A stretch of DNA of 27,500 nucleotides from Neocallimastix lanati (nom. inval.) (Eukaryota > Neocallimastigomycota > Neocallimastigomycetes > Neocallimastigales > Neocallimastigaceae). The notes under the pieces were generated by a model. It saw nothing but the letters and a program-made list of their open reading frames with translations. It did no database searches and was not told the origin of the DNA. Numbering within the stretch: the stretch's first letter is position 1; each line of letters starts with the position of its first letter. The stretch is taken from positions 490,001 through 517,500 of the forward strand of contig JACVTC010000122.1 in NCBI GenBank assembly GCA_016946835.1, read 5' to 3'. Shown piece after piece: positions 1-11,692 of this stretch. Position numbers and translations under genes: made by a program.

Positions 1-153
1 AAATTTAAAAAAAAAAAAAAAAGTTTATTAAACATTTTTTTTAAAATAAAAATTAATTAATATTTTTTGTTATCCTTTTTTTTTTTTTTTTTTTTTTTTT
101 TCATCCTTTTTTTTTTCTCCCTTTTCTTTTGTTAATTATAAAATTTTTAATAT
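1..153. other. AT-rich left flank
   Basis: Only A and T homopolymers and AT-rich filler up to the outer LTR. No gene or clear signal is visible. The last four bases (150-153, ATAT) match the four bases just past the right-hand outer LTR (10884-10887), so they are probably the target-site duplication of the outer element. Confidence 0.7.
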
Positions 154-605
154 TGATATAACTCGATTCTAATTTCCACTTTTTGGGAGAAGCGATTATA
201 TTCTTTTTAATATTTATTTTTATTTATTTAGTAATAATAATTAGTTAATTAACAACTTAACAATTACATAATATAAAATAATTTACATTTATACTAATTT
301 ATAATAAAGTTTTCATATAATAAAATATAAAGTTTAATAAAATATATATACATAATTAAATGTTATAAAATATAATAAATATTAGAAATAAAATAAAAGT
401 TATTTAATATAATAAATTATTAATAATACACAATGAATTTCATATTTTTATGTTATCATTAATTTCCTAAATTCTAATGATATTTTCACTAGCCACAATT
501 ATAATAATTTACCAATTTACAATTAACATAATTTTTAATATATTTATGTGTTTATAATAAATTAATTTTTATATTAATTAAAGTTTTTATTTATATTCTA
601 TATCA
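154..605 (-). repeat. 3' LTR of the outer element
   Basis: This 452-bp direct repeat of 10432-10883 has TG...CA ends within a perfect 7-bp terminal inverted repeat (TGATATA / TATATCA). Line-by-line comparison shows no difference from the other copy, which points to a recent insertion. On the minus strand it follows the integrase stop codon by about 20 bp and is preceded by a purine-rich tract. Confidence 0.93.
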
Positions 606-620
606 TACGTCCCTCCTTTA
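606..620 (-). promoter_or_regulatory. Polypurine tract of the outer element
   Basis: On the minus strand the bases next to the 3' LTR read AAAGGAGGGACGTA and then TGATATA (LTR start). A purine run just inside the 3' LTR is the standard plus-strand DNA primer site of LTR retrotransposons. The last few bases are not purines, so the exact primer end is uncertain. Confidence 0.7.
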
Positions 621-627
621 GATACAA

Positions 628-2019
628 CTATACCATAGTTGTATTAAATTTTATAACATTTTTGAGATGCACTGGACGTTCTAATTTTAATTTCAAATTA
701 GGATCTTCTAAACTAACAGTATTAAATTGTTTCCTAATAACTTTATAGGGTCCGACAAAATAAGGTTCCAACTTATGTCTTGTAAAATTTTTGACTTTAA
801 CTAGATCTCCAACGTTTATTTCATTTTGTTTATTAAAACGAGTTTCTTGTTCTTTTCTTTGAGTCCAATATTGATTATTTTTCTTCAAATTTTCACATGC
901 ATCTAAGACCCATTTGTGATGGTCGATAAATTTCTCAATTAATTGTTCATCTTTGGATCCTAATACATTTGAAGTTGGTAGCGTAGTAGCAAGTTCAAAT
1001 GGTTGTAAATCCTTACGACCATAAAGCAATTCAAAGCTAGAATACTTCGTTACTGAATTTTTGGCAGTCCTTAAAGCCCAAAGAGCAGAAGGTAAAATTA
1101 AGTCCCAATTTTCTTCTTTAGCTCCAAGAAGTCTTAATAACTTACCAATTTCTCTATTTCTGTTTTCAGTCAAACCATTAGATTCTGGATGATATGTTGT
1201 AATAAATCTGATATATACATCATATAAATCCAAAAATATTTTTGTAAAATCAGCAGAGAATTGAGTACCATTATCCGTAGTTATCACACTTGGAGTACCA
1301 TGTCTAGCAAAAACTTTGGTTAAGAAATATACTACATCTTTTGCAGTTACTGTTGCTGTGGGTTCTGCTTCAACCCATTTAGTGAAATAGTCTACGACTA
1401 CTATAATATATTGATTATTACGTTCAGTGATAGGCAGAGGACCTATTATATCTAATCCAAGGTGCGTAAACGGCGCTTCCACTTGAGTCGCATATTTTTC
1501 TGTAGGGTCCGGTGTTTCGTTCTTTTTCTTTAACTGGCATGTTGTACATAATTTTAGAAATCTTCTTATATCATTCGTCATGCCCTTCCAATAACTTGTC
1601 CTCTTCAGTCTCTCATATGTTTTCTCAAATCCTTCATGACCTATTGAGTGTGCTTTAAGAATTAAATTAAATTTATCTTCTTCTTTTTCTATGATTTTTC
1701 TATATTGACCGTTATCAATAATATATTTTTCTCCATTTTCTTCAACAATATTTTCCTCTAAAAACTTTTCCATAAATTCAGTTACATTTAATTTGGGTTG
1801 TTCCTCTATTAAGTTATATGGTTTAATATTTAATTTTTGAACCATATTAATATGTTTTTCCACTCTAGTATTACCATGGGGAACATCAACAAACGTTACC
1901 TTTTTGCTTTGTGTAACCTTCTTTATATTTGTATTTAAATTTGAATCAGAAATCTTTTGATGGTCACCTGACATTTCATTTGATATAATTTCGGAGTTAG
2001 AATTTATTTTGTTTATTTC
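628..2019 (-). CDS. Outer element pol, C-terminal part: integrase
   Basis: The open frame runs from 2052, but its first 11 codons lie in the solo LTR and the inner LTR. Genuine outer-element coding starts at the Glu codon at 2019, inside the ATTTC duplication. Numbering from 2052: a linker with K-PYNL and NVTEF (about 77-93) that resembles the gag/protease linker of gypsy elements; an HHCC zinc domain (H135, H139, C169, C172); the integrase core with D201, D260 and E296, exactly 35 residues between the last two (DD35E); and a GPY module at 434-436 in the C-terminal domain. All catalytic residues are present and no stop interrupts the frame. It joins DNA ends into the target. Protease, RT and RNase H, which normally sit between the linker and the zinc domain, are missing; the linker runs into the integrase near residue 102. 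There is no chromodomain. Confidence 0.92.
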   Translation of the reverse strand, partial: EINKINSNSEIISNEMSGDHQKISDSNLNTNIKKVTQSKKVTFVDVPHGNTRVEKHINMVQKLNIKPYNLIEEQPKLNVTEFMEKFLEENIVEENGEKYIIDNGQYRKIIEKEEDKFNLILKAHSIGHEGFEKTYERLKRTSYWKGMTNDIRRFLKLCTTCQLKKKNETPDPTEKYATQVEAPFTHLGLDIIGPLPITERNNQYIIVVVDYFTKWVEAEPTATVTAKDVVYFLTKVFARHGTPSVITTDNGTQFSADFTKIFLDLYDVYIRFITTYHPESNGLTENRNREIGKLLRLLGAKEENWDLILPSALWALRTAKNSVTKYSSFELLYGRKDLQPFELATTLPTSNVLGSKDEQLIEKFIDHHKWVLDACENLKKNNQYWTQRKEQETRFNKQNEINVGDLVKVKNFTRHKLEPYFVGPYKVIRKQFNTVSLEDPNLKLKLERPVHLKNVIKFNTTMV

Positions 2020-2039
2020 TGTAACGAATCTTAAAAAAA

Positions 2040-2565
2040 TGTTGAGGTTCATATTAGAAAAGGAGTGTGAACATTAAATAAATAGATAAATTAAATAACT
2101 TCTAAATTACACTAAAAGAATTTATCATTACACATTATAAATTTATTTAAAGAACTATTATTAAAAATATTTATTATTTATAAATTATATAATTATTTTA
2201 TTGTTAAAAATAACTTTATTAATATTAATATTTATTATTATAACAATATGGGAAACCTTTCAATTATTATTACTATTTCATTATTACTACTATTTTTACT
2301 ATTTCTTTCCTCAGAAAGGCCCCCTTCATAAAATAATATGGATAATACATATTTTATATTATTTAATTACATTGTTAAAACCAATCATATAAATTAATTA
2401 ATTACATAAATTTAATATAAAAAATAATAAAATATAACCAATATAAAAATTATTAATATAGAATATAAGAAAATTATTAATAGTAAAGAATATAATAATA
2501 TATTTTTATATAATAAATTATTAAAATTTTAATTAAAAATATCATTATTATTCTATTCTTTATCA
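2040..2565. mobile_element. Solo LTR inserted in the inner 5' LTR
   Basis: This 526-bp block interrupts the inner 5' LTR and is absent from the 3' copy. It starts TGTTGAGG and ends TATCA, so it has TG...CA ends, and it is flanked by AAAAA on both sides (2035-2039, 2566-2570), the size of a standard LTR-element duplication. It has no coding capacity beyond a short hydrophobic AT-driven frame. The simplest reading is a third LTR element reduced to one LTR by recombination. Its family is unknown. A non-LTR mobile fragment is possible, because the terminal inverted repeat is only 2 bp and the duplication lies in a homopolymer. Confidence 0.65.
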
Positions 2566-2580
2566 AAAAAATTAGAAATT

Positions 2581-2651
2581 AGAATGCTGGCATAGTGGTT
2601 AGTCACTATGACCTCAGCCTGAACCACTAGGGTTCGACTCACACCTTTACT
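2581..2651 (+). promoter_or_regulatory. tRNA-like block with Pol III A- and B-box motifs in the LTR
   Basis: TGGCATAGTGG (2588-2598) fits the A-box consensus TRGYNNARNNG, and GGTTCGACTCA (2631-2641) matches the B-box consensus in all but the last base. Their start-to-start distance of 43 bp is that of a real tRNA gene. A cloverleaf does not form: the acceptor and T stems have several mismatches, and CATAGTG...CACTATG makes its own hairpin. It is therefore a tRNA-derived or tRNA-mimicking block rather than a working tRNA. An identical copy lies in the 3' LTR (A box 8501-8511, B box 8544-8554). Confidence 0.5.
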
Positions 2652-2922
2652 AAAATTTTATATCATTTAAATTTTAAAGAATTTTTATACTTCATTTCTG
2701 TATTTGTTTCTGTATTTGTTTCTGTATAAATTTCTATAAAAAAAAAATTAACAAAAGAAATTCTTAGAAATTAATAGAAACAAATCAGATAGAAATTCTA
2801 TTTTAATTTATCTTTTATCATTATTTCTTTTAGATTCTTTTTAACCGAAAATAATCAATTTTTATGAAACTTTTTAATGATTTTATGGTTTTAAATTTTT
2901 ATGGATTTAAATTTTGAAAAAC

Positions 2923-2930
2923 TATAAATA
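2923..2930 (+). promoter_or_regulatory. TATA box of the inner LTR
   Basis: TATAAATA stands in a locally GC-richer stretch (ACTATAAATAGGAG) about 240 bp before the LTR end. The predicted RNA start, from the self-priming complementarity at 2978, would be 55 bp downstream, within the range of fungal promoters. The 3' LTR has the same box at 8835-8842. Confidence 0.6.
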
Positions 2931-3170
2931 GGAGTGAATTTCGCAGCCAAAAAAAAAAAAAAAATATTTTAAAAATTGTGTTTTTATTAATTATTGAATT
3001 AATTAATAAGTAATTCGAAATATTACAATAATTAATCCTTATAATTAATATTTTTTAAATTTCTTAATTAATAAAACTATATTTTAAAAAACCAAATTAC
3101 TTATTAATCAAAAAGTGCTTACCTATTGTGTTACACTCTTTAAAACACGGATATTCCAATATTCGTTACA

Positions 3171-3180
3171 ATAAAAACAC
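3171..3180 (+). promoter_or_regulatory. Self-complementary primer binding site
   Basis: The bases directly after the 5' LTR are ATAAAAACAC, not the TGG that a tRNA-primed element would have. They are perfectly complementary over 10 nt to GTGTTTTTAT at 2978-2987 in the LTR, downstream of the TATA box. In Tf1/sushi elements the 5' end of the element's own RNA folds back on a site next to the LTR to prime minus-strand DNA. The zero-base gap to the LTR and the chromodomain pol support the same mechanism here. Confidence 0.7.
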
Positions 3181-3216
3181 CACTAAACTAAGCACAATAC
3201 CTTTGCACTTTTACTC

Positions 3217-3540
3217 TTTTTGGAACCCCGTTAAGGAATCCCATTTTCTACTACTATTTTTGGAACCCCGTTAAGGAATCCCATTTTCTACTACTATTTT
3301 TGGAACCCCGTTAAGGAATCCCATTTTCTACTACTATTTTTGGAACACCGTTAAGGAATCCCATTTTCTACTACTATTTTTGGAACACCGTTAAGGAATC
3401 CCATTCTCTACTACTCTTTTTTGGAACCCCGTTAAGGAATCCCATTCTCTACTACTCTTTTTGGAACCCCGTTAAGTAATCCCATTCTCTATTACTCTTT
3501 TTGGAACCCCGTTAAGGAATCCCATTTTCTACTATTTTTG
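3217..3540 (+). repeat. Tandem array, eight 40-bp units, in the inner leader
   Basis: TGGAAC cores recur at 3221, 3261, 3301, 3341, 3381, 3422, 3462 and 3502, a 40-bp period with one 41-bp unit. Each unit contains GGAACCCCGTTAAGG, AATCCCATT and CTACTACT. Units 4 and 5 share a C-to-A change (GGAACACCG), and units 5 to 7 share a CTCT variant, so the array grew by local duplication. It lies between the primer site and gag and is much GC-richer than its surroundings. Its position suggests an RNA packaging, translation or enhancer role, but nothing in the sequence proves one. Confidence 0.9.
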
Positions 3541-8148
<4,608 letters not shown>

Positions 8149-8450
8149 ATATAAATCATTTAATCAAAAATAAATTTTATTTCATCAAAGTACTATTAAT
8201 CATTCTAACTTATGATTATTTTAAAAAAAAAAAAAAAAAATTATTTTATATTATTCAAAAACATTTATTCTAGATAGTTTTATTTTTATACTTTATTTTT
8301 AAAACTTAAAATTCATGTAATTTTTATTATCCAATGTATTAATTAAATTATCACTCCTATAAGTATTTTAGTTATAGTTTATTATTATAAAAGTTAGAAT
8401 TAGAAATAGTTTAGATTTAAAGCAAAAGATTCGTCTGGCATCCGAATCCT
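8149..8450 (+). other. 3' untranslated part of the inner element
   Basis: About 300 bp of AT-rich sequence lies between the gag-pol stop and the polypurine tract, including an 18-A run at 8222-8240. No ORF or recognisable signal is present. The last 30 bp before the polypurine tract are GC-richer. Confidence 0.6.
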
Positions 8451-8462
8451 AGAGGAGGACCA
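8451..8462 (+). promoter_or_regulatory. Polypurine tract of the inner element
   Basis: AGAGGAGGA is followed by CCA and then the LTR start TGTAACG at 8463. This is the expected plus-strand primer site. The three non-purine-tract bases before TG resemble the arrangement at the outer element's tract. Confidence 0.75.
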
Positions 8463-9081
8463 TGTAACGAATCTTAAAAAAAAATTAGAAATTAGAATGC
8501 TGGCATAGTGGTTAGTCACTATGACCTCAGCCTGAACCACTAGGGTTCGACTCACACCTTTACTAAAATTTTATATCATTTAAATTTTAAAGAATTTTTA
8601 TACTTCATTTCTGTATTTGTTTCTGTATTTGTTTCTGTATAAATTTCTATAAAAAAAAATTAACAAAAGAAATTCTTAGAAATTAATAGAAACAAATCAG
8701 ATAGAAATTCTATTTTAATTTATCTTTTATCATTATTTCTTTTAGATTCTTTTTAACCGAAAATAATCAATTTTTATGAAACTTTTTAATGATTTTATGG
8801 TTTTAAATTTTTATGGATTTAAATTTTGAAAAACTATAAATAGGAGTGAATTTCGCAGCCAAAAAAAAAAAAAAATATTTTAAAAATTGTGTTTTTATTA
8901 ATTATTGAATTAATTAATAAGTAATTCGAAATATTACAATAATTAATCCTTATAATTAATATTTTTTAAATTTCTTAATTAATAAAACTATATTTTAAAA
9001 AACCAAATTACTTATTAATCAAAAAGTGCTTACCTATTGTGTTACACTCTTTAAAACACGGATATTCCAATATTCGTTACA
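8463..9081 (+). repeat. 3' LTR of the inner element
   Basis: An intact 619-bp LTR from TGTAACGAAT to ATTCGTTACA. It carries the same tRNA-like block, TATA box (8835-8842) and self-priming segment as the 5' copy. It matches that copy except for single-base length changes in A-runs. It is followed directly by the target duplication ATTTC (9082-9086). Confidence 0.95.
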
Positions 9082-9421
9082 ATTTCCATAATATTATCAT
9101 TATTATTTTTAGCATTTGAAATGTTTATTGAAGGCGCGTTTTTATTATTATTATTTATAAACACTGAATTTTTATAGACACTATCGGAACTTTTAATATA
9201 ATTTTGATTATTATTTTTATTAATTTCTTTATGGTCTTTTACAGAATTCAAATTATTATTATCTGTTTCCTTTAATAAGTTAGGAGAAGATGGTCTACTA
9301 TTTAATTTTTTGTTTGAAATTTCTTCTTGATCTTCTAAGGGAAGTCTTTTTCTTTTGGTAGCGTCTACAACAAATGTTCGAGCGTTTTGATTAACGAGAG
9401 GTCGCGAACTCTCATTTAAAA
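9082..9421 (-). CDS. Outer element pol, N-terminal part (disrupted by insertion)
   Basis: This is the -1 frame relative to gag, open from the slippery site down to the ATTTC duplication, about 113 codons. It is polar and low-complexity: a basic KRKR-type patch near the start, then many Asn, Lys, Ser and Glu. I recognise no protease motif. It continues in frame into the integrase part at 2019-628 if the inner element and one duplication copy are ignored, giving an original pol extension of about 575 codons. It has no start codon of its own near the beginning and would need frameshifting from gag. Confidence 0.75.
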
Positions 9422-9428
9422 GTTTAAA
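9377..9428 (-). promoter_or_regulatory. Programmed -1 frameshift signal between gag and pol
   Basis: The minus-strand heptamer TTTAAAC (9428-9422) is in the right phase (T TTA AAC in the gag frame), 6 nt before the gag stop TAA. The pol frame has a stop at 9440-9438, so the shift must occur within a 22-nt window, and this heptamer lies in it. Eight nt downstream a GAGAG/CTCTC stem (9413-9409 with 9400-9396) encloses an 8-nt loop. Loop bases TTCG can pair with CGAA at 9380-9377, which would make an H-type pseudoknot. The heptamer is among the strongest known -1 sites. The fold is inferred by eye. Confidence 0.7.
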
Positions 9429-10225
9429 GAATCCTTTTTATTTTGATCTAATTTTTCTACTAACTCTTTATATCTTAAATATTCTTGTCTAATGAATTCA
9501 GGACATTCAGCTTTAAAATGTCCAGAATCTCCACAATAATAACAAGCATTAACTTTAATTTTTGGTTTAGTCTCCAATGGATTCGTAGAAAAATTTTTTG
9601 TTTTATATTGACTATTAAAATTTTTCTGATTATTAGGGTTAGGGTTAGATTTTCTTTTTACTTCCATTTTTTGTTTATTTTTAATAACAAAATCTTCATG
9701 TCTTTCGGCAATTTCCATGGCTTTTGGAATTTCCATTTTTCCAGCTAACCAGACACCTTTATAGGCTTGATGTTTGTATTCAATAGAGTTCAAGTAGTCT
9801 TTATAAGTAATAGCTAATTTTTCTGAAATGGATAATTTGTTATAAAGATCTAAATATTTTAAATTAAATTCCTTGAGATTATCATCGACTGAAATTTTCA
9901 TGTCTTTAAGCTGGTCAATGATATCTTCCGGCGATACGTCCATATTGTATGCTTTCAGAATATGTTCTTTCATTTGTTCTAAACATGGATAAGAAATTTC
10001 TGTATCACTGACTCTGATAATATTGTCTGTGATACTCCTGAGACCTTTACCTTGCACCGTCATAGCACAGTATCTATAAAGCTCTTCACCTTCAGATATT
10101 TTATGCATATCTTTGAAGGCTTTCATTTGAATATACCACGTCTCGACGTCATGGTTTTCGTCGTTGATGTGGATAATGTTTTGAAGCATGCTAGATAGCA
10201 TGTTCATTTTTATAAATTCTTCCAT
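9416..10225 (-). CDS. Outer element Gag
   Basis: This 269-aa protein has a helical capsid-like domain (about 20-180), a basic Asn/Lys-rich linker and one CCHC knuckle at 228-241 (CYYCGDSGHFKAEC). The fold type and knuckle are those of Ty3/gypsy Gag, which forms the particle and binds element RNA. The ATG at 10225 is the first in frame, about 40 nt after the leader's T and A tracts. The ORF ends SLNF-stop over the frameshift site. It looks intact and is the only complete protein of the outer element. Confidence 0.9.
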   Translation of the reverse strand: MEEFIKMNMLSSMLQNIIHINDENHDVETWYIQMKAFKDMHKISEGEELYRYCAMTVQGKGLRSITDNIIRVSDTEISYPCLEQMKEHILKAYNMDVSPEDIIDQLKDMKISVDDNLKEFNLKYLDLYNKLSISEKLAITYKDYLNSIEYKHQAYKGVWLAGKMEIPKAMEIAERHEDFVIKNKQKMEVKRKSNPNPNNQKNFNSQYKTKNFSTNPLETKPKIKVNACYYCGDSGHFKAECPEFIRQEYLRYKELVEKLDQNKKDSLNF

Positions 10226-10271
10226 TTTAACTTATAATTAATATTCTTAAACTTCAATTTCTTCAAAAAAA

Positions 10272-10341
<70 letters not shown>

Positions 10342-10411
10342 ATAACCAACTATTACAATAAAATCAAAAAAATAATATTCTTTATTTTAATATATCCTTC
10401 CTCCTCAAAAA
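10226..10411 (-). repeat. Outer leader with 62-nt poly(A) / 11-nt poly(T) tract
   Basis: The plus strand shows an A run at 10265-10275 followed by T62 at 10276-10337. In the element's RNA this is a long poly(A) followed by a short poly(U), which could fold back on each other. It lies between the primer site and gag, as do the poly(A) tracts of the inner element. Nothing else is recognisable. Confidence 0.8.
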
Positions 10412-10429
10412 GAACCGATATCGCCACCA
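10412..10429 (-). promoter_or_regulatory. tRNA-type primer binding site of the outer element
   Basis: On the minus strand, two bases after the 5' LTR, the sequence reads TGGTGGCGATATCGGTTC. TGG is complementary to a tRNA CCA end, so priming by a tRNA is likely, unlike in the inner element. I cannot name the tRNA. The inner bases do not fully fit a standard T-arm, so the pairing may be shorter than 18 nt. Confidence 0.65.
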
Positions 10430-10431
10430 AT

Positions 10432-10883
10432 TGATATAACTCGATTCTAATTTCCACTTTTTGGGAGAAGCGATTATATTCTTTTTAATATTTATTTTTA
10501 TTTATTTAGTAATAATAATTAGTTAATTAACAACTTAACAATTACATAATATAAAATAATTTACATTTATACTAATTTATAATAAAGTTTTCATATAATA
10601 AAATATAAAGTTTAATAAAATATATATACATAATTAAATGTTATAAAATATAATAAATATTAGAAATAAAATAAAAGTTATTTAATATAATAAATTATTA
10701 ATAATACACAATGAATTTCATATTTTTATGTTATCATTAATTTCCTAAATTCTAATGATATTTTCACTAGCCACAATTATAATAATTTACCAATTTACAA
10801 TTAACATAATTTTTAATATATTTATGTGTTTATAATAAATTAATTTTTATATTAATTAAAGTTTTTATTTATATTCTATATCA
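10432..10883 (-). repeat. 5' LTR of the outer element
   Basis: 452 bp, identical by eye to 154-605, with the same TGATATA/TATATCA ends. It is the promoter-bearing LTR for the minus-strand element. It is so AT-rich that no single TATA box can be picked. Confidence 0.93.
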
Positions 10884-11566
10884 ATATTTAATATTTAATA
10901 TTTATATATATATTTAATATTTATATATATTTTTTTATTTAATATTTATATTTATATTTATATTTATATATTTTATTTAATATTTATATTTTATTCTATT
11001 TTATTATTATGTACTTGTTTCTTTTATTTTTTTTTTTTATTTCTTTTATTTTTTTAAAAAAAAAGAATTCAATATTTCTAATAATATCTAATTATATCAA
11101 TTAATCTATTCATCTGTTTGTCCATTTGTCCCACCCATCCATATTTTTTTTTAGTTAAAATATTTCAAACCTATTTCAATACTATTAATTTTCTTTAATT
11201 AAATATAAATTTTATGAATTTAAAGAAATCATTAAAAATATATATAACTACTAATTATAATAATAAAACAATTAAAATTAATAAAAAATTGTATTATCTA
11301 TTATTTATATTTAAAATTATTTTATTATTTGTTTAATTATTTAATTATTTAATTATTTATTTAATTAATTATTCAATTATTTAATTATTTATTTAATTAA
11401 TTATTCAATTATTTATTTAATTAATTATTATTTATTTATTTATTTGATTTTTTTAATTATTATTTATCTTAATTAACTATTTAGAATTTTTTTTAATGTA
11501 TTTATGTTTTATTTTATTTTTTAATGATTAATAACCATTTACATATTTTAAATCATTATTAATAAT
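10884..11566. other. AT-rich spacer with ATTTAT and AATTATTT repeats
   Basis: Right flank of the retroelement nest. It begins with ATTTAATATTT/ATTTATA repeats (10884-11000). It also contains a TTTAATTATTTAATTATT array (about 11325-11445) in which a roughly 32-bp unit ending TTAATTAATTATTC recurs. No gene is seen. Confidence 0.7.
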
Positions 11567-11692
11567 ATGGATTTAAATTACAACTTAGAAACGACACATA
11601 ACGAAACTGCAACTTTCCTAAAACAAATGGAAATTAATTGTACATCCTTCATTAAAATTCACTTAAAGTTCTTCTTCTTTATATTTCTCTAA
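11567..11692 (+). CDS. Possible small ORF or gene fragment, 41 aa
   Basis: The frame starts MDLNYNLETTHNETATFLKQ and ends in a Phe-rich hydrophobic run. The first 30 codons are less AT-rich than their surroundings, which in this DNA is usually a sign of present or past coding. I do not recognise it, there is no intron evidence, and no neighbour supports it. It may be an exon relic or chance. Confidence 0.2.
   Translation: MDLNYNLETTHNETATFLKQMEINCTSFIKIHLKFFFFIFL

Larger units (their letters stand above)
2020..3170 (+). repeat. 5' LTR of the inner element, interrupted
   Basis: The LTR is in two pieces, 2020-2039 and 2566-3170. Together, after removing one 5-bp AAAAA duplication, they make 620 bp against 619 bp for the 3' copy. 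I see differences only in three A-runs. The first piece holds the terminal TGTAACGAATCTT. The second holds a tRNA-like A/B-box block, a TATA box (2923-2930) and the segment complementary to the primer site. The inserted solo LTR lies near the outer edge of U3, so the core promoter is untouched. Confidence 0.9.

Noticed and set aside
2201-2392. 63-aa hydrophobic ORF
   Set aside because: It lies wholly in the solo LTR and is a translation of T-rich DNA (Ile, Leu, Phe and Tyr only).
3217-3540. Regular 40-bp repeats as a CRISPR array
   Set aside because: The units are directly adjacent with no unique spacers, in a eukaryotic retroelement leader.
9638-9655. TTAGGGTTAGGGTTAGA, resembling telomere repeats
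   Set aside because: It lies inside the outer gag and encodes an Asn-Pro repeat in the basic linker. There are only two full units, so an interstitial telomere is not supported.
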